Assembly: GCA_002344075.1 (NCBI GenBank)
Contig: DDTM01000003.1
Span: forward strand, 1 to 21,618
DNA from: Bacteroidetes bacterium UBA2364
GTDB lineage: Bacteria; Bacteroidota; Rhodothermia; Rhodothermales; UBA2364
Direction: 5' to 3'
Length of the DNA stretch: 21,618 bases
The notes under the pieces are model-generated. The model was given only the letters and a program-made list of their open reading frames with translations. It was not told the DNA's origin and searched no databases. The translations under genes and the position numbers were made by a program. Of this stretch, positions 15,002 through 21,618 are shown in pieces (the first letter of the stretch is position 1; each line of letters opens with the position of its first letter).

Positions 15002-16051
15002 CTATTTCAGCAAAGTCGCAACTTTGGTTTGCGCGAACGTTGCACCTTGTACACGGTAGAAGTACAAACCACTTGGCAAGCCTGCTGCATTCAACTTAAA
15101 CGGAGTTGTTCCTGCAGAAAGGGTTCCGTTGTGCAACAACCGTACTTCTTGGCCAAGTATGTTGTACACCGAAACGCGAACCTGTTGGGCAAAGGGGAGC
15201 GTGAGTTCAAATGTGGTGCTGGGGTTAAACGGGTTGGGATAAGCACTGCCAAGTGCATAACCTTCGGGCAATTCATCGCGGTCAGAGGTCGTGGCCACCA
15301 GATCACTCCAAGCTGTGGAAATACGAATACCACCTATTTTTCCACTATTTGTGTTGCTTCCCTGACGAATGGCAATGTGTCTAATATTTGCCCCGTCTGC
15401 GGTAGTGCTCGCACCATTTACCGCCGTAGGAGTAGTAGGTTCTATGTTTGGTATGGTTTCTCCTGGCTTAAAGACAAAAAGCGAACAGGTGTCATTCACT
15501 GTTCCATCAACGAAAGTATATTTTAATACAACCAGATTCGTTTCATTATAAGCATACGTAGTAGCAGGGTAAACTGCGGTATCACTTGATCCTTTGCTTA
15601 CGCCCAGCTTTAATACGCCCCCTTCATCTTTTAAATGCATTCGACATAAAAAAGTGGTACTGAGGGGGGTGCCTTCAGCGGAGGAACCCATATGGAGAAC
15701 ATAGTCGGTGGTCGTAGCAGCTGTTGCAACATTTACCATAGCAGCGGCATAGACCGATCCAGTGGTCGCGGTAGCAAAACTGCGGTGAACATCTTCTCGG
15801 GTACTCCCGCTCGCGCTTAGGAAAGTTACAGACTTACTCCCAGATAATCCGTAACCCGTAAAGGCTAATTGATCTGCCAAGACATTAACCGTATTAAGCC
15901 CTTGTCCACTATGGGCTACCCATAATCCGCCGGATTGAGTAATCAAGTCTCCCGTATTGTAGTTAAACGTCTCAGACATCAATATGGTCTGCGCAGACGC
16001 TATAGGCATGAAGAACAGTGCGATTGCACAAATATGTATCCACTTTTTCAT
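15002..16051 (-). CDS. Secreted protein with type IX-like C-terminal sorting domain
   Basis: The 349-residue protein has a signal peptide (MKKWIHICAIALFFMPIASA, cleavage after residue 20). A Thr/Ser/Gly-rich beta domain of about 25-255 has no catalytic motif I recognise and opens like concanavalin/LamG-type secreted domains (ILMSETFNYNTGDLITQSGGLW). The C-terminal domain of about 262-349 (YPNPFNPSTTFELTLP, VSVYNILGQEVRLL, LPSGLYFYRV, final TKVATLLK) is the sorting-signal type found in FCB-group bacteria, normally read by the type IX secretion system. It is therefore probably exported across both membranes and surface-attached or released. It has a rare clear Shine-Dalgarno (AGGAGA, about 5 bases before ATG), a good promoter and its own terminator. 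It is thus a single-gene unit, perhaps strongly expressed. Confidence 0.92.
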   Translation of the reverse strand: MKKWIHICAIALFFMPIASAQTILMSETFNYNTGDLITQSGGLWVAHSGQGLNTVNVLADQLAFTGYGLSGSKSVTFLSASGSTREDVHRSFATATTGSVYAAAMVNVATAATTTDYVLHMGSSAEGTPLSTTFLCRMHLKDEGGVLKLGVSKGSSDTAVYPATTYAYNETNLVVLKYTFVDGTVNDTCSLFVFKPGETIPNIEPTTPTAVNGASTTADGANIRHIAIRQGSNTNSGKIGGIRISTAWSDLVATTSDRDELPEGYALGSAYPNPFNPSTTFELTLPFAQQVRVSVYNILGQEVRLLHNGTLSAGTTPFKLNAAGLPSGLYFYRVQGATFAQTKVATLLK

Positions 16052-16081
16052 GGTCTCTCCTGTTTTGGTGAATAAGATTAC

Positions 16082-16112
16082 TAAAGTTAATGGAAAGTGC
16101 GGGAGGTAGCAA
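16082..16112 (-). promoter_or_regulatory. Predicted promoter of the secreted-protein gene
   Basis: On the minus strand TTG (16110-16112), 20 bases, then TAACTTTA (16082-16089) match the TTG-N20-TAnnTT pattern of this window. Transcription would start near 16075, giving a leader of roughly 25 bases with AGGAGA just before the ATG. Confidence 0.6.
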
Positions 16113-16174
16113 GTTTTGGGTGTTACATTTTTGCAATCAGGTTTTTTTTCTTGGGAAAAATTCCCGCAAAAGGT

Positions 16175-17380
16175 TCATTTTTTGACTATAACCAATTCTA
16201 ACCGCCGGTTCTTGGCGCGGCCCTCCTCTGTTGTATTATCACCAATTGGTTTGTCGGGGCCAAATCCTTCGGTATGGACAATACGTGTCCCAACAATGCC
16301 TGCTGCCACCAACTGGCTCTTCACAGCATTTGCACGTCTTAGCGAGAGGGCTTTATTATGCAAAACAGAACCCACATTGTCTGTATGTCCTTCTAAAGCA
16401 ACCGCCGCATTTGGGTACGCCTTTAAAATGGCAACTAAATCCTGAACTGTTTTTTTTGATTCTGGAGTCAAGACGGTGTTTCCGAATTCAAAATTTAAAT
16501 TGTCAAATACAAACGTTTTTGGCGTGGTGGTAGTGTTACTTGCCAGAAATTCGGAAACTGCGTAGTTAATGGTTCCCGCCATAAGGTCTAATCGAACGCC
16601 ATCCGGTAACATAACTTGCTTGGTTCTTGTGGATAATTCATCAGCCTGATGAGCAGAAACCAAAGGGTGGGCTATCGGCTTGATTGCCTGTAGGCTGCCA
16701 AAAGGAGCATAAAGAACAAGTGCTGTCAAAATAAAGCCAATAAAAAGTGCTGGCAGGCCAAAACGCTTTAAAATAGTATTTCCTGTGGCTACTACATTGG
16801 TCGTCATAGGAACCGAGGCGGCAGAAACAGGGGCCATTATTTGGTTCAGCCCTAATAACCCCACTAATGAGGCAGGAAGTAATGGGAGCAAAGCATTTTT
16901 TTGAGAAACCAAATAGCCCGTTAGTGCCAGAGGATTCGTTCCTCCCACTTCACGTTGTAAAAAAGCCAACGTCCACGGTGCAAGTAAGCTGGTTAGACTC
17001 AAACTTGAAAAATTACGGATACCGCTCGACTTGGCGATCTCGTTCACCATACGGTCTGCCCGCTGTTGGCCGCCTAAGACATGGCGCAATAGAGAACGTC
17101 CATGCTTAATGAGGCCCCTTGCCTTCATCTCTTCTTGAACCGATTGCGGGATGTCTGAGAGGAGGGAGGTAGGGTATTGGCCGTCTTGTAAAAGTTCCGA
17201 TAAGCGCTTAGAACCCTCTGGCGTTTCTGCCATATGAATCAAACCGCCAATTAAAGATGGGATGGCTTCTTCTATTGCTTTTTGTGTCTTGGTGGCTTGT
17301 TCTCCAAATAAAAGAGCAATCCTATGAACGACTTCAGGTGGCAAATAAGCCTTAAATTGTTCAACGATATGTACTGGCAT
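16175..17380 (-). CDS. OmpA-family protein with N-terminal DUF937-like domain
   Basis: The 401-residue protein has three parts. Residues 1-190 are helical and resemble DUF937/YidB-type sequences (AIEEAIPSLIGGLIHMAETPEGSKRLSELL, and the glycine/leucine-rich LALTGYLVSQKNALLPLLP). Residues about 208-225 form one membrane helix. Residues about 285-401 are an OmpA C-terminal peptidoglycan-binding domain (FEFGNTVLTPESKKTVQDLVAIL, LEGHTDNVG, LSLRRANAVKSQL, GRAKNRRLELVI). OmpA domains bind diaminopimelate-type peptidoglycan. There is no signal peptide, so the N-terminal domain is probably cytoplasmic and the protein would link the inner membrane to the cell wall. It lies 104 bases after mnmG on the same strand, and no terminator is visible between them. 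Confidence 0.88.
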   Translation of the reverse strand: MPVHIVEQFKAYLPPEVVHRIALLFGEQATKTQKAIEEAIPSLIGGLIHMAETPEGSKRLSELLQDGQYPTSLLSDIPQSVQEEMKARGLIKHGRSLLRHVLGGQQRADRMVNEIAKSSGIRNFSSLSLTSLLAPWTLAFLQREVGGTNPLALTGYLVSQKNALLPLLPASLVGLLGLNQIMAPVSAASVPMTTNVVATGNTILKRFGLPALFIGFILTALVLYAPFGSLQAIKPIAHPLVSAHQADELSTRTKQVMLPDGVRLDLMAGTINYAVSEFLASNTTTTPKTFVFDNLNFEFGNTVLTPESKKTVQDLVAILKAYPNAAVALEGHTDNVGSVLHNKALSLRRANAVKSQLVAAGIVGTRIVHTEGFGPDKPIGDNTTEEGRAKNRRLELVIVKK

Positions 17381-17484
17381 AATGATTGGGTTAACATAAT
17401 ACAGCCTAAAAACAGGACTTATAGAAAGAAGTTACCTCAAACACAGTGCTCGGTCCATTGAATTTTAGCGGATTCATGAAAGCC

Positions 17485-19395
17485 CTAAGCCTCTGGAGGT
17501 AAAGCAGACCCCGGTCTGTATTTACGCAGTAAGACCATTAGCACCGAGATATCTGCTGGTGAGACCCCTGAAATGCGTGAGGCTTGCCCAAGATTTTGTG
17601 GCCGCACCTTAGACAACTTCTCTCTGGCCTCTAAAGTAATATTCTTAACTTCCGTAAAATTAAATGTATCTGGAATCGTCCACCGTTCCTTCTCGACGGA
17701 TAAACCCACCAACTCCCGCTCTTTTTCCATGTATCCGGCGTACTTAATCTCTATTTCAGCAAGTTCTGCAGTGTTTTCCATTCCTGCCACTGGAGTAACC
17801 ACCGTGTCGTATATACCCATAGCCATCAAAAGGTCGGAAACGACAACCTGCGGACGCAGCGCCAGACGCTCTAAACGGGTAGGGGTTTGAATGGGAGCCG
17901 TGCCTACAGACTCCAAGTAAGCATTAACCGCCTCCGGTTGGGCATTGATCGCCCGGAGGTGGTATAAAGTAGCCTCAAGTGCTGCTTTCTTCTGCTGCAT
18001 TCGCACGAGTCGCTCTTTTGAAGCCAAGCCTAAACGATAACCAGTTTCGGTGAGCCTAAGGTCAGCGGTATCTTGCCGGAGGGTAAGGCGGTGTTCGGCG
18101 CGGCTCGTAAACATTCGGTAGGGTTCATCCGTACCCTTGGCCACCAAATCATCAACCAATACCCCGATGTAGGCCCGTGAACGATCGAAAATGACCGGAT
18201 CTTTCCCGCTAAGTTTTTGTACTGCATTGATGCCCGCCATCATCCCTTGAACCGCTGCTTCTTCGTATCCGGTGGTACCATTTATCTGGCCTGCAAAATA
18301 TAACCCTTCAATGCGCTTGGTCTCCAAAGAATAACGCAGTTGATAGGGAGGGAAATAATCATACTCAATTGCATATCCGGGGCGCAGTAAGTGAACGTTT
18401 TCCATACCCGGAATCAGCCGTAGCGCATGAAATTGTACGTCTTCCGGCAAACTGGTCGAAAAACCATTCACATAAACCTCGTGTGTATTTAATCCTTCTG
18501 GCTCTACAAAAATCTGATGTCGGTCTTTATCCGCAAAACGATTTATTTTGTCTTCAATGGAGGGACAATAGCGTGGACCACGCCCGCCAATCGTACCGTT
18601 AAACATAGGACTTCGGTCAAACCCCGTTCGCAGCATTTCATGAACCGACAAGCTGGTGTAAGTCAACCAACATGATCGTGTTTCGTTTGGCAAGGCATCG
18701 GTCATAAATGAAAATGGTCGCGGCGCTGGATCGCCTTTTTGTTCTTCCATCGCTGCATAGTTGATTGTTCGCCCATCTACACGAGGTGGTGTGCCCGTTT
18801 TGAGGCGGCCCACCTCAAAACCCAATTTCACCAAAGAAGCCGTAAGACCAGTTGCCGCCCGCTCACCACTTCGCCCACCACCATATTGGTTGTCGCCTAT
18901 ATGGATCGTCCCATTTAGAAAAGTCCCATTCGTCAGGATAACCGTTGGCGCAAAAAAAGATTGCCCGGTTTGTACACGTACACCCTGAACCCGCCCGCCT
19001 TCTGAGAGTATCTCTGTGGCCATATCCTGACGCATAAAGAGGTTTGGGAGTTGTTCCAATGCTTCACGTATGGATAGGGCATACGCCATCCGATCGGACT
19101 GTGCGCGTGGGCTCCAAACAGCAGGCCCTTTTGATCGGTTTAGCATCTTAAATTGTATCTCTGTCTGGTCTGTCACAAGGCCCATTAAGCCACCTAATGC
19201 ATCTATCTCACGAACCAATTGACCTTTCCCAATCCCACCTATTGCCGGATTGCACGACATCTGCCCGATGGTGTTAAGGTTCATGGTAATTAATAAAGTG
19301 CGAGCGCCCATGATACTTGCCGCCCAAGCCGCCTCGGCGCCAGCATGACCCGCACCAACAACGATTACCTCGTAATGAAAATAACTATTCACCAT
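17485..19395 (-). CDS. mnmG: tRNA uridine-5-carboxymethylaminomethyl modification enzyme MnmG (GidA)
   Basis: MnmG works with MnmE to add the (carboxymethyl)aminomethyl group at U34 of certain tRNAs, using FAD, NADH and methylene-tetrahydrofolate. The 636-residue protein is full length. The FAD-binding GAGHAGAEAA is at 14-23. The two functional cysteines are present as C48 (SCNPAIGG) and C277 in the family signature GGRGPRYCPSIEDK (270-283). The second signature AGQINGTTGYEEAA covers 368-381. The C-terminal helical domain that contacts MnmE and tRNA ends with the conserved QASRISGVSPADISVLMVLL. MnmE is not in the window. It lies downstream of the PASTA-protein terminator on the same strand and is likely a separate unit, possibly with the OmpA gene behind it. 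Confidence 0.98.
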   Translation of the reverse strand: MVNSYFHYEVIVVGAGHAGAEAAWAASIMGARTLLITMNLNTIGQMSCNPAIGGIGKGQLVREIDALGGLMGLVTDQTEIQFKMLNRSKGPAVWSPRAQSDRMAYALSIREALEQLPNLFMRQDMATEILSEGGRVQGVRVQTGQSFFAPTVILTNGTFLNGTIHIGDNQYGGGRSGERAATGLTASLVKLGFEVGRLKTGTPPRVDGRTINYAAMEEQKGDPAPRPFSFMTDALPNETRSCWLTYTSLSVHEMLRTGFDRSPMFNGTIGGRGPRYCPSIEDKINRFADKDRHQIFVEPEGLNTHEVYVNGFSTSLPEDVQFHALRLIPGMENVHLLRPGYAIEYDYFPPYQLRYSLETKRIEGLYFAGQINGTTGYEEAAVQGMMAGINAVQKLSGKDPVIFDRSRAYIGVLVDDLVAKGTDEPYRMFTSRAEHRLTLRQDTADLRLTETGYRLGLASKERLVRMQQKKAALEATLYHLRAINAQPEAVNAYLESVGTAPIQTPTRLERLALRPQVVVSDLLMAMGIYDTVVTPVAGMENTAELAEIEIKYAGYMEKERELVGLSVEKERWTIPDTFNFTEVKNITLEAREKLSKVRPQNLGQASRISGVSPADISVLMVLLRKYRPGSALPPEA

Positions 19396-19519
19396 TTTAT
19401 TTACTGATTAAGCGGACTTCCACGCCTTGTCCTGTACTCTGTTTCCAATATTATAGCATTTACCTTGGATTTTTTATAGGATCAAGCAGGCTAATAAAGA
19501 CTATTTAGGCGCAAAACCA

Positions 19520-19545
19520 AAGGGACATTCCCTCGAATGCCCCTT
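19520..19545 (-). terminator. Terminator of the PASTA-protein gene
   Basis: AAGGGACATTC (19520-19530) and GAATGCCCCTT (19535-19545) form an 11-bp stem that includes one G-U pair in the minus-strand RNA, with a 4-base loop. It is followed by TTGGTTTT on the minus strand and begins 14 bases after the stop of the gene. Confidence 0.8.
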
Positions 19546-19558
19546 CTTCATGTATTTA

Positions 19559-20488
19559 TTACCGCCCATCCCGCTTAACACCATCGTCTCGCTTTGGGGT
19601 CGTTGGCGGAGGAATCGGAGGAATATCTGCCGGGGGACGTATTTCCTCTTCTTCTTGTGTGTCACGAGGATTCGCAGGCGTTTCGTTCGGGTCTGGCTCT
19701 TCAACCGGAGGATTCCCCAAGAATACCCGAACCACATCGTTTATACGAAGTCGAGAGCCTGGGCCTGGAGACTGCGACGTAATGGAGGTCGTTTTTCCAT
19801 CATTATAGGCTACACTAATACGTAACTGGTACTTCCTTAATAATGTTTGGGCTTCGGTCAACGAACGACCTGAAAGGTCTGGAATCGGTGGTGTTTTATA
19901 ATTAATACTGACCCAAAGTGTAATGGGGGTACCCGTCTTTACCGAAACGCGAGGCTGAGGATCCTGACGGATAACCGTTCCCTTAGATAATTGAGACGTA
20001 GAATCCTGACGAACTTGGCCAATCTGAAGCCCCATTTCTTTAAGCCGCATTTCCGCTTGTTGATCCAATAGCATGGTTACATTTGGTACTTCCACAAATC
20101 GTCTGGACTCGCTATTGACAAATAAAATAATGTGGCGTCCAGGCTTGACATGGCTTTGGGCAACTGGACGTTGCTCTCCAACCACGCCAACCGGAAAAGC
20201 TGGATTATGGAACTGTTCTCTGGTTTCAACGATGAACCCAGCGTCCTCTAGCACTGCCATCGCTCGCTCCTTAGGCATATTGACCACGTTAGGTACTTCC
20301 ATGGAGCGGCCCTGCATCGTGTACCAAGGCAAAATCAAGAAATGCATAAGGATAAAAAGTCCAATAAGAACGCCGATAGTGCCGAAAATACCAAGCCAGA
20401 ACGTTTTGGTTTTCAGTACTTCTTTTATATCGTCCCAAGTAACTTCTCCTACGGAGGAAAGGTTTAGGAAGTTGGTCTTTAAGCGCAT
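19559..20488 (-). CDS. Single-pass membrane protein with three PASTA domains
   Basis: The 309-residue protein has a short cytoplasmic N-terminus (1-30), one membrane helix (about 31-54), and three PASTA repeats at roughly 61-127 (VPNVVNMPKERAMAVLEDAGF), 131-196 (VPNVTMLLDQQAEMRLKEMGL) and 200-259 (IPDLSGRSLTEAQTLLRKYQL). A proline- and acid-rich tail (PPADIPPIPPPTTPKRDD) follows. PASTA domains bind peptidoglycan fragments or beta-lactams and are usually attached to kinases or penicillin-binding proteins. Here there is no enzymatic domain, an arrangement common in Bacteroidota-type genomes, so a cell-wall sensing or scaffolding role is likely. The ATG at 20486-20488 is chosen because the only upstream start in frame, a TTG at 20549-20551, forms the -33 element of the predicted promoter. 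Confidence 0.93.
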   Translation of the reverse strand: MRLKTNFLNLSSVGEVTWDDIKEVLKTKTFWLGIFGTIGVLIGLFILMHFLILPWYTMQGRSMEVPNVVNMPKERAMAVLEDAGFIVETREQFHNPAFPVGVVGEQRPVAQSHVKPGRHIILFVNSESRRFVEVPNVTMLLDQQAEMRLKEMGLQIGQVRQDSTSQLSKGTVIRQDPQPRVSVKTGTPITLWVSINYKTPPIPDLSGRSLTEAQTLLRKYQLRISVAYNDGKTTSITSQSPGPGSRLRINDVVRVFLGNPPVEEPDPNETPANPRDTQEEEEIRPPADIPPIPPPTTPKRDDGVKRDGR

Positions 20489-20520
20489 GAGAAACAGAAT
20501 ACAAAGTGGATGGATATCAA

Positions 20521-20551
20521 AGAACTTAATATAAGAACATCCCTCGCACAA
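20521..20551 (-). promoter_or_regulatory. Predicted promoter of the PASTA-protein gene
   Basis: On the minus strand TTG (20549-20551), 20 bases, then TAAGTTCT (20521-20528) fit the TTG-N20-TAnnTT pattern. Transcription would start near 20514, about 26 bases before the chosen ATG. Confidence 0.5.
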
Positions 20552-20841
20552 TAACTTTGAAAAAGCAATGCCATTAGATCTTCCAGAATCATTTTAAGTA
20601 CACACAAAGACGAAGGCTTGGTGAATGAAGGATAAAGAGACGTAAAGGAAAACGTTTTTCGTGGAGAGGCGATTAAGGAATGGCAAAGGTTGTGTTTGGA
20701 ATGGAGGTGTTGTTTGCATCAGTTGTGCCCGATGTCGTATTATCGCAGTCCGTCTAAATAACGGCGGGGCAGCTAAAAAGCCATAAACTCTTTGGAAAGA
20801 TGAAATGAAACATGAAGTGAAAAAGAAGTTCAAAATACTCC
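20552..20841. other. Intergenic region upstream of the rRNA promoters
   Basis: About 290 bases with no supported gene. A minus-strand frame of 85 codons (20594-20851) has a biased, motif-free translation and runs into the first rRNA promoter, so I do not call it. The segment may hold upstream activating sequence for the rRNA operon, but no clear repeat is visible before 20842. Confidence 0.5.
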
Positions 20842-20873
20842 TTGACTTCATGGTTTAAAATATCTTACATTAC
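20842..20873 (+). promoter_or_regulatory. rRNA promoter P1 (candidate)
   Basis: TTGACT is followed after about 21 bases from TTG by TACATTAC, close to the -33/-7 pattern of P2 and P3 downstream. The start region CTGTTCTG resembles the CTGAAC seen at equivalent positions in the other two. Coordinates may be off by one base because of an adjoining A run. Confidence 0.55.
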
Positions 20874-20935
20874 TGTTCTGTTTAAAAATTGTTCTATAGA
20901 AAAGCAATCAGTTGCGAAAAAATAATTTTTGAAAC

Positions 20936-20948
20936 GATTGTGAATCAC
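20936..20948. repeat. Dyad repeat copy A, GATTGTGAATCAC, before P2
   Basis: This 13-base sequence contains the dyad GATT-GTG-AATC. It recurs identically at 21082-21094. Each copy is followed by a run of A and lies exactly 23 bases (start to start) before the TTG of a predicted rRNA promoter, suggesting a regulator or UP-type element. Confidence 0.65.
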
Positions 20949-20958
20949 AAAAAAATAC

Positions 20959-20989
20959 TTGACTTCAAGTTTTATAAAGTGTATCTTTC
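20959..20989 (+). promoter_or_regulatory. rRNA promoter P2
   Basis: TTG (20959-20961), 20 bases, then TATCTTTC (20982-20989) is a strong match to the Bacteroidota-like -33/-7 pattern. CTGAACAAAA, probably around the transcription start, begins at 20994. Confidence 0.75.
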
Positions 20990-21018
20990 TTTTCTGAACA
21001 AAAATGCGACAAAAAAAT

Positions 21019-21031
21019 AGTTCTTGATAAG
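21019..21031 (+). promoter_or_regulatory. BoxA-like motif copy A
   Basis: AGTTCTTGATAAG is one base shorter than AGTTCTTTGATAAG at 21187-21200. It lies within the P2 transcript leader and may be a duplicated relic of the rRNA antitermination signal. Confidence 0.4.
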
Positions 21032-21079
21032 TTTGTTAGGTTTTGCAAATGTGTTTTGAGTAGTTTTGTCAAACTTGAA

Positions 21080-21094
21080 GTGATTGTGAATCAC
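21080..21094. repeat. Dyad repeat copy B, GTGATT-GTG-AATCAC, before P3
   Basis: This copy has perfect 6-base inverted arms around GTG. It shares GATTGTGAATCAC plus a following A run with 20936-20948 and lies 23 bases before the TTG of P3 (start of the shared 13-mer to start of TTG), the same distance as copy A to P2. Confidence 0.65.
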
Positions 21095-21104
21095 GAAAAA
21101 ATGT

Positions 21105-21135
21105 TTGACAATGTGATTTTAAAGTTGTACATTGC
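21105..21135 (+). promoter_or_regulatory. rRNA promoter P3
   Basis: TTTG (ending 21107), 20 bases, then TACATTGC (21128-21135) fits the same pattern as P2, and CTGAACAAAA begins at 21141. It is the promoter nearest the 16S gene, leaving a leader of about 125 bases. Confidence 0.75.
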
Positions 21136-21186
21136 AAGCCCTGAACAAAATGTCAAAACTTTTACAAGTTTGACACATCAGAAAAC

Positions 21187-21200
21187 AGTTCTTTGATAAG
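21187..21200 (+). promoter_or_regulatory. BoxA-like rRNA antitermination motif
   Basis: AGTTCTTTGATAAG lies about 70 bases before the 16S gene and resembles the boxA sequence (TGCTCTTTAACA in E. coli), which recruits the Nus antitermination complex to rRNA transcripts. GTTCTTTGA motifs are common in this position in Bacteroidota-type leaders. Confidence 0.5.
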
Positions 21201-21267
21201 ATTGGAGATATAGCGAGGCTCAGTCAATTTAAATAAAGAAAATTGGCAAATAGCAAAAAAATACTTT

Positions 21268-21618
<351 letters not shown>

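Noticed and set aside
16152..16166. Hairpin GGGAA-N-TTCCC just after the OmpA-family gene as a terminator
   Set aside because: The stem is only five base pairs with a tiny loop, and no T run follows on the minus strand.
20594..20851. 85-codon minus-strand frame upstream of the rRNA promoters
   Set aside because: Its start lies within the predicted P1 promoter, its composition is Phe/Ser/Arg-rich without motifs, and no promoter or terminator accompanies it.

Overview
The window is 21.6 kb of a bacterial chromosome with moderate GC content. Coding density is high, and most genes lie on the minus strand. It ends inside the 5' part of a 16S rRNA gene. Several features point to the Bacteroidota/Rhodothermota side of the FCB group. 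A secreted protein carries a C-terminal type IX-secretion-like sorting domain (YPNPFNPST...GQEV...GLYFYRV). Several promoters fit a TTG-N20-TAnnTT pattern like the Bacteroidota -33/-7 consensus. Most genes have no clear Shine-Dalgarno sequence. The 16S 5' end (GACGAACGCTGGCGGCGGGCC) is not the typical Bacteroidia form, so I lean towards a Rhodothermota-like lineage. That placement is an inference.

Layout. 1-551: the catalytic half of an IS1-family transposase at the window edge. 784-2229 (-): thyA-folA, the thymidylate/folate cycle pair, closed off upstream by a terminator. 2389-6399 (-): a rhodanese lipoprotein, a persulfide-dioxygenase-like metallo-beta-lactamase/rhodanese fusion, a GntR/HutC regulator and an uncharacterised kinase-fold protein. 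6516-8236 (+): a 71-aa beta-rich protein and a subtilase with a multi-pass membrane N-terminus. 8716-9957 (+): a small hypothetical protein and a nitronate monooxygenase. 9989-13748 (-): pyruvate kinase and FtsH. 14089-14919 (+): phenylalanine 4-monooxygenase. 15002-20488 (-): the sorting-domain secreted protein, a DUF937-like/OmpA membrane protein, MnmG and a PASTA-repeat membrane protein. 20842-21618: tandem rRNA promoters and the start of 16S rRNA.

Most genes are housekeeping. The most interesting signal is regulatory. A near-identical 16-bp dyad (ACTTGT-N4-ACAAGT and ACTTGT-N4-ACAAGA) lies just upstream of the GntR gene and also overlaps the predicted -7 element of the metallo-beta-lactamase/rhodanese gene. 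This suggests an autoregulated GntR/HutC repressor controlling sulfane-sulfur (persulfide) detoxification. The second notable structure is the 16S promoter region. It contains three tandem promoter-like elements, and the two downstream ones repeat a GATTGTGAATCAC dyad at an identical distance from the -33 element, each followed by a boxA-like motif. I saw no CRISPR array, tRNA gene, prophage or recognisable defence system.
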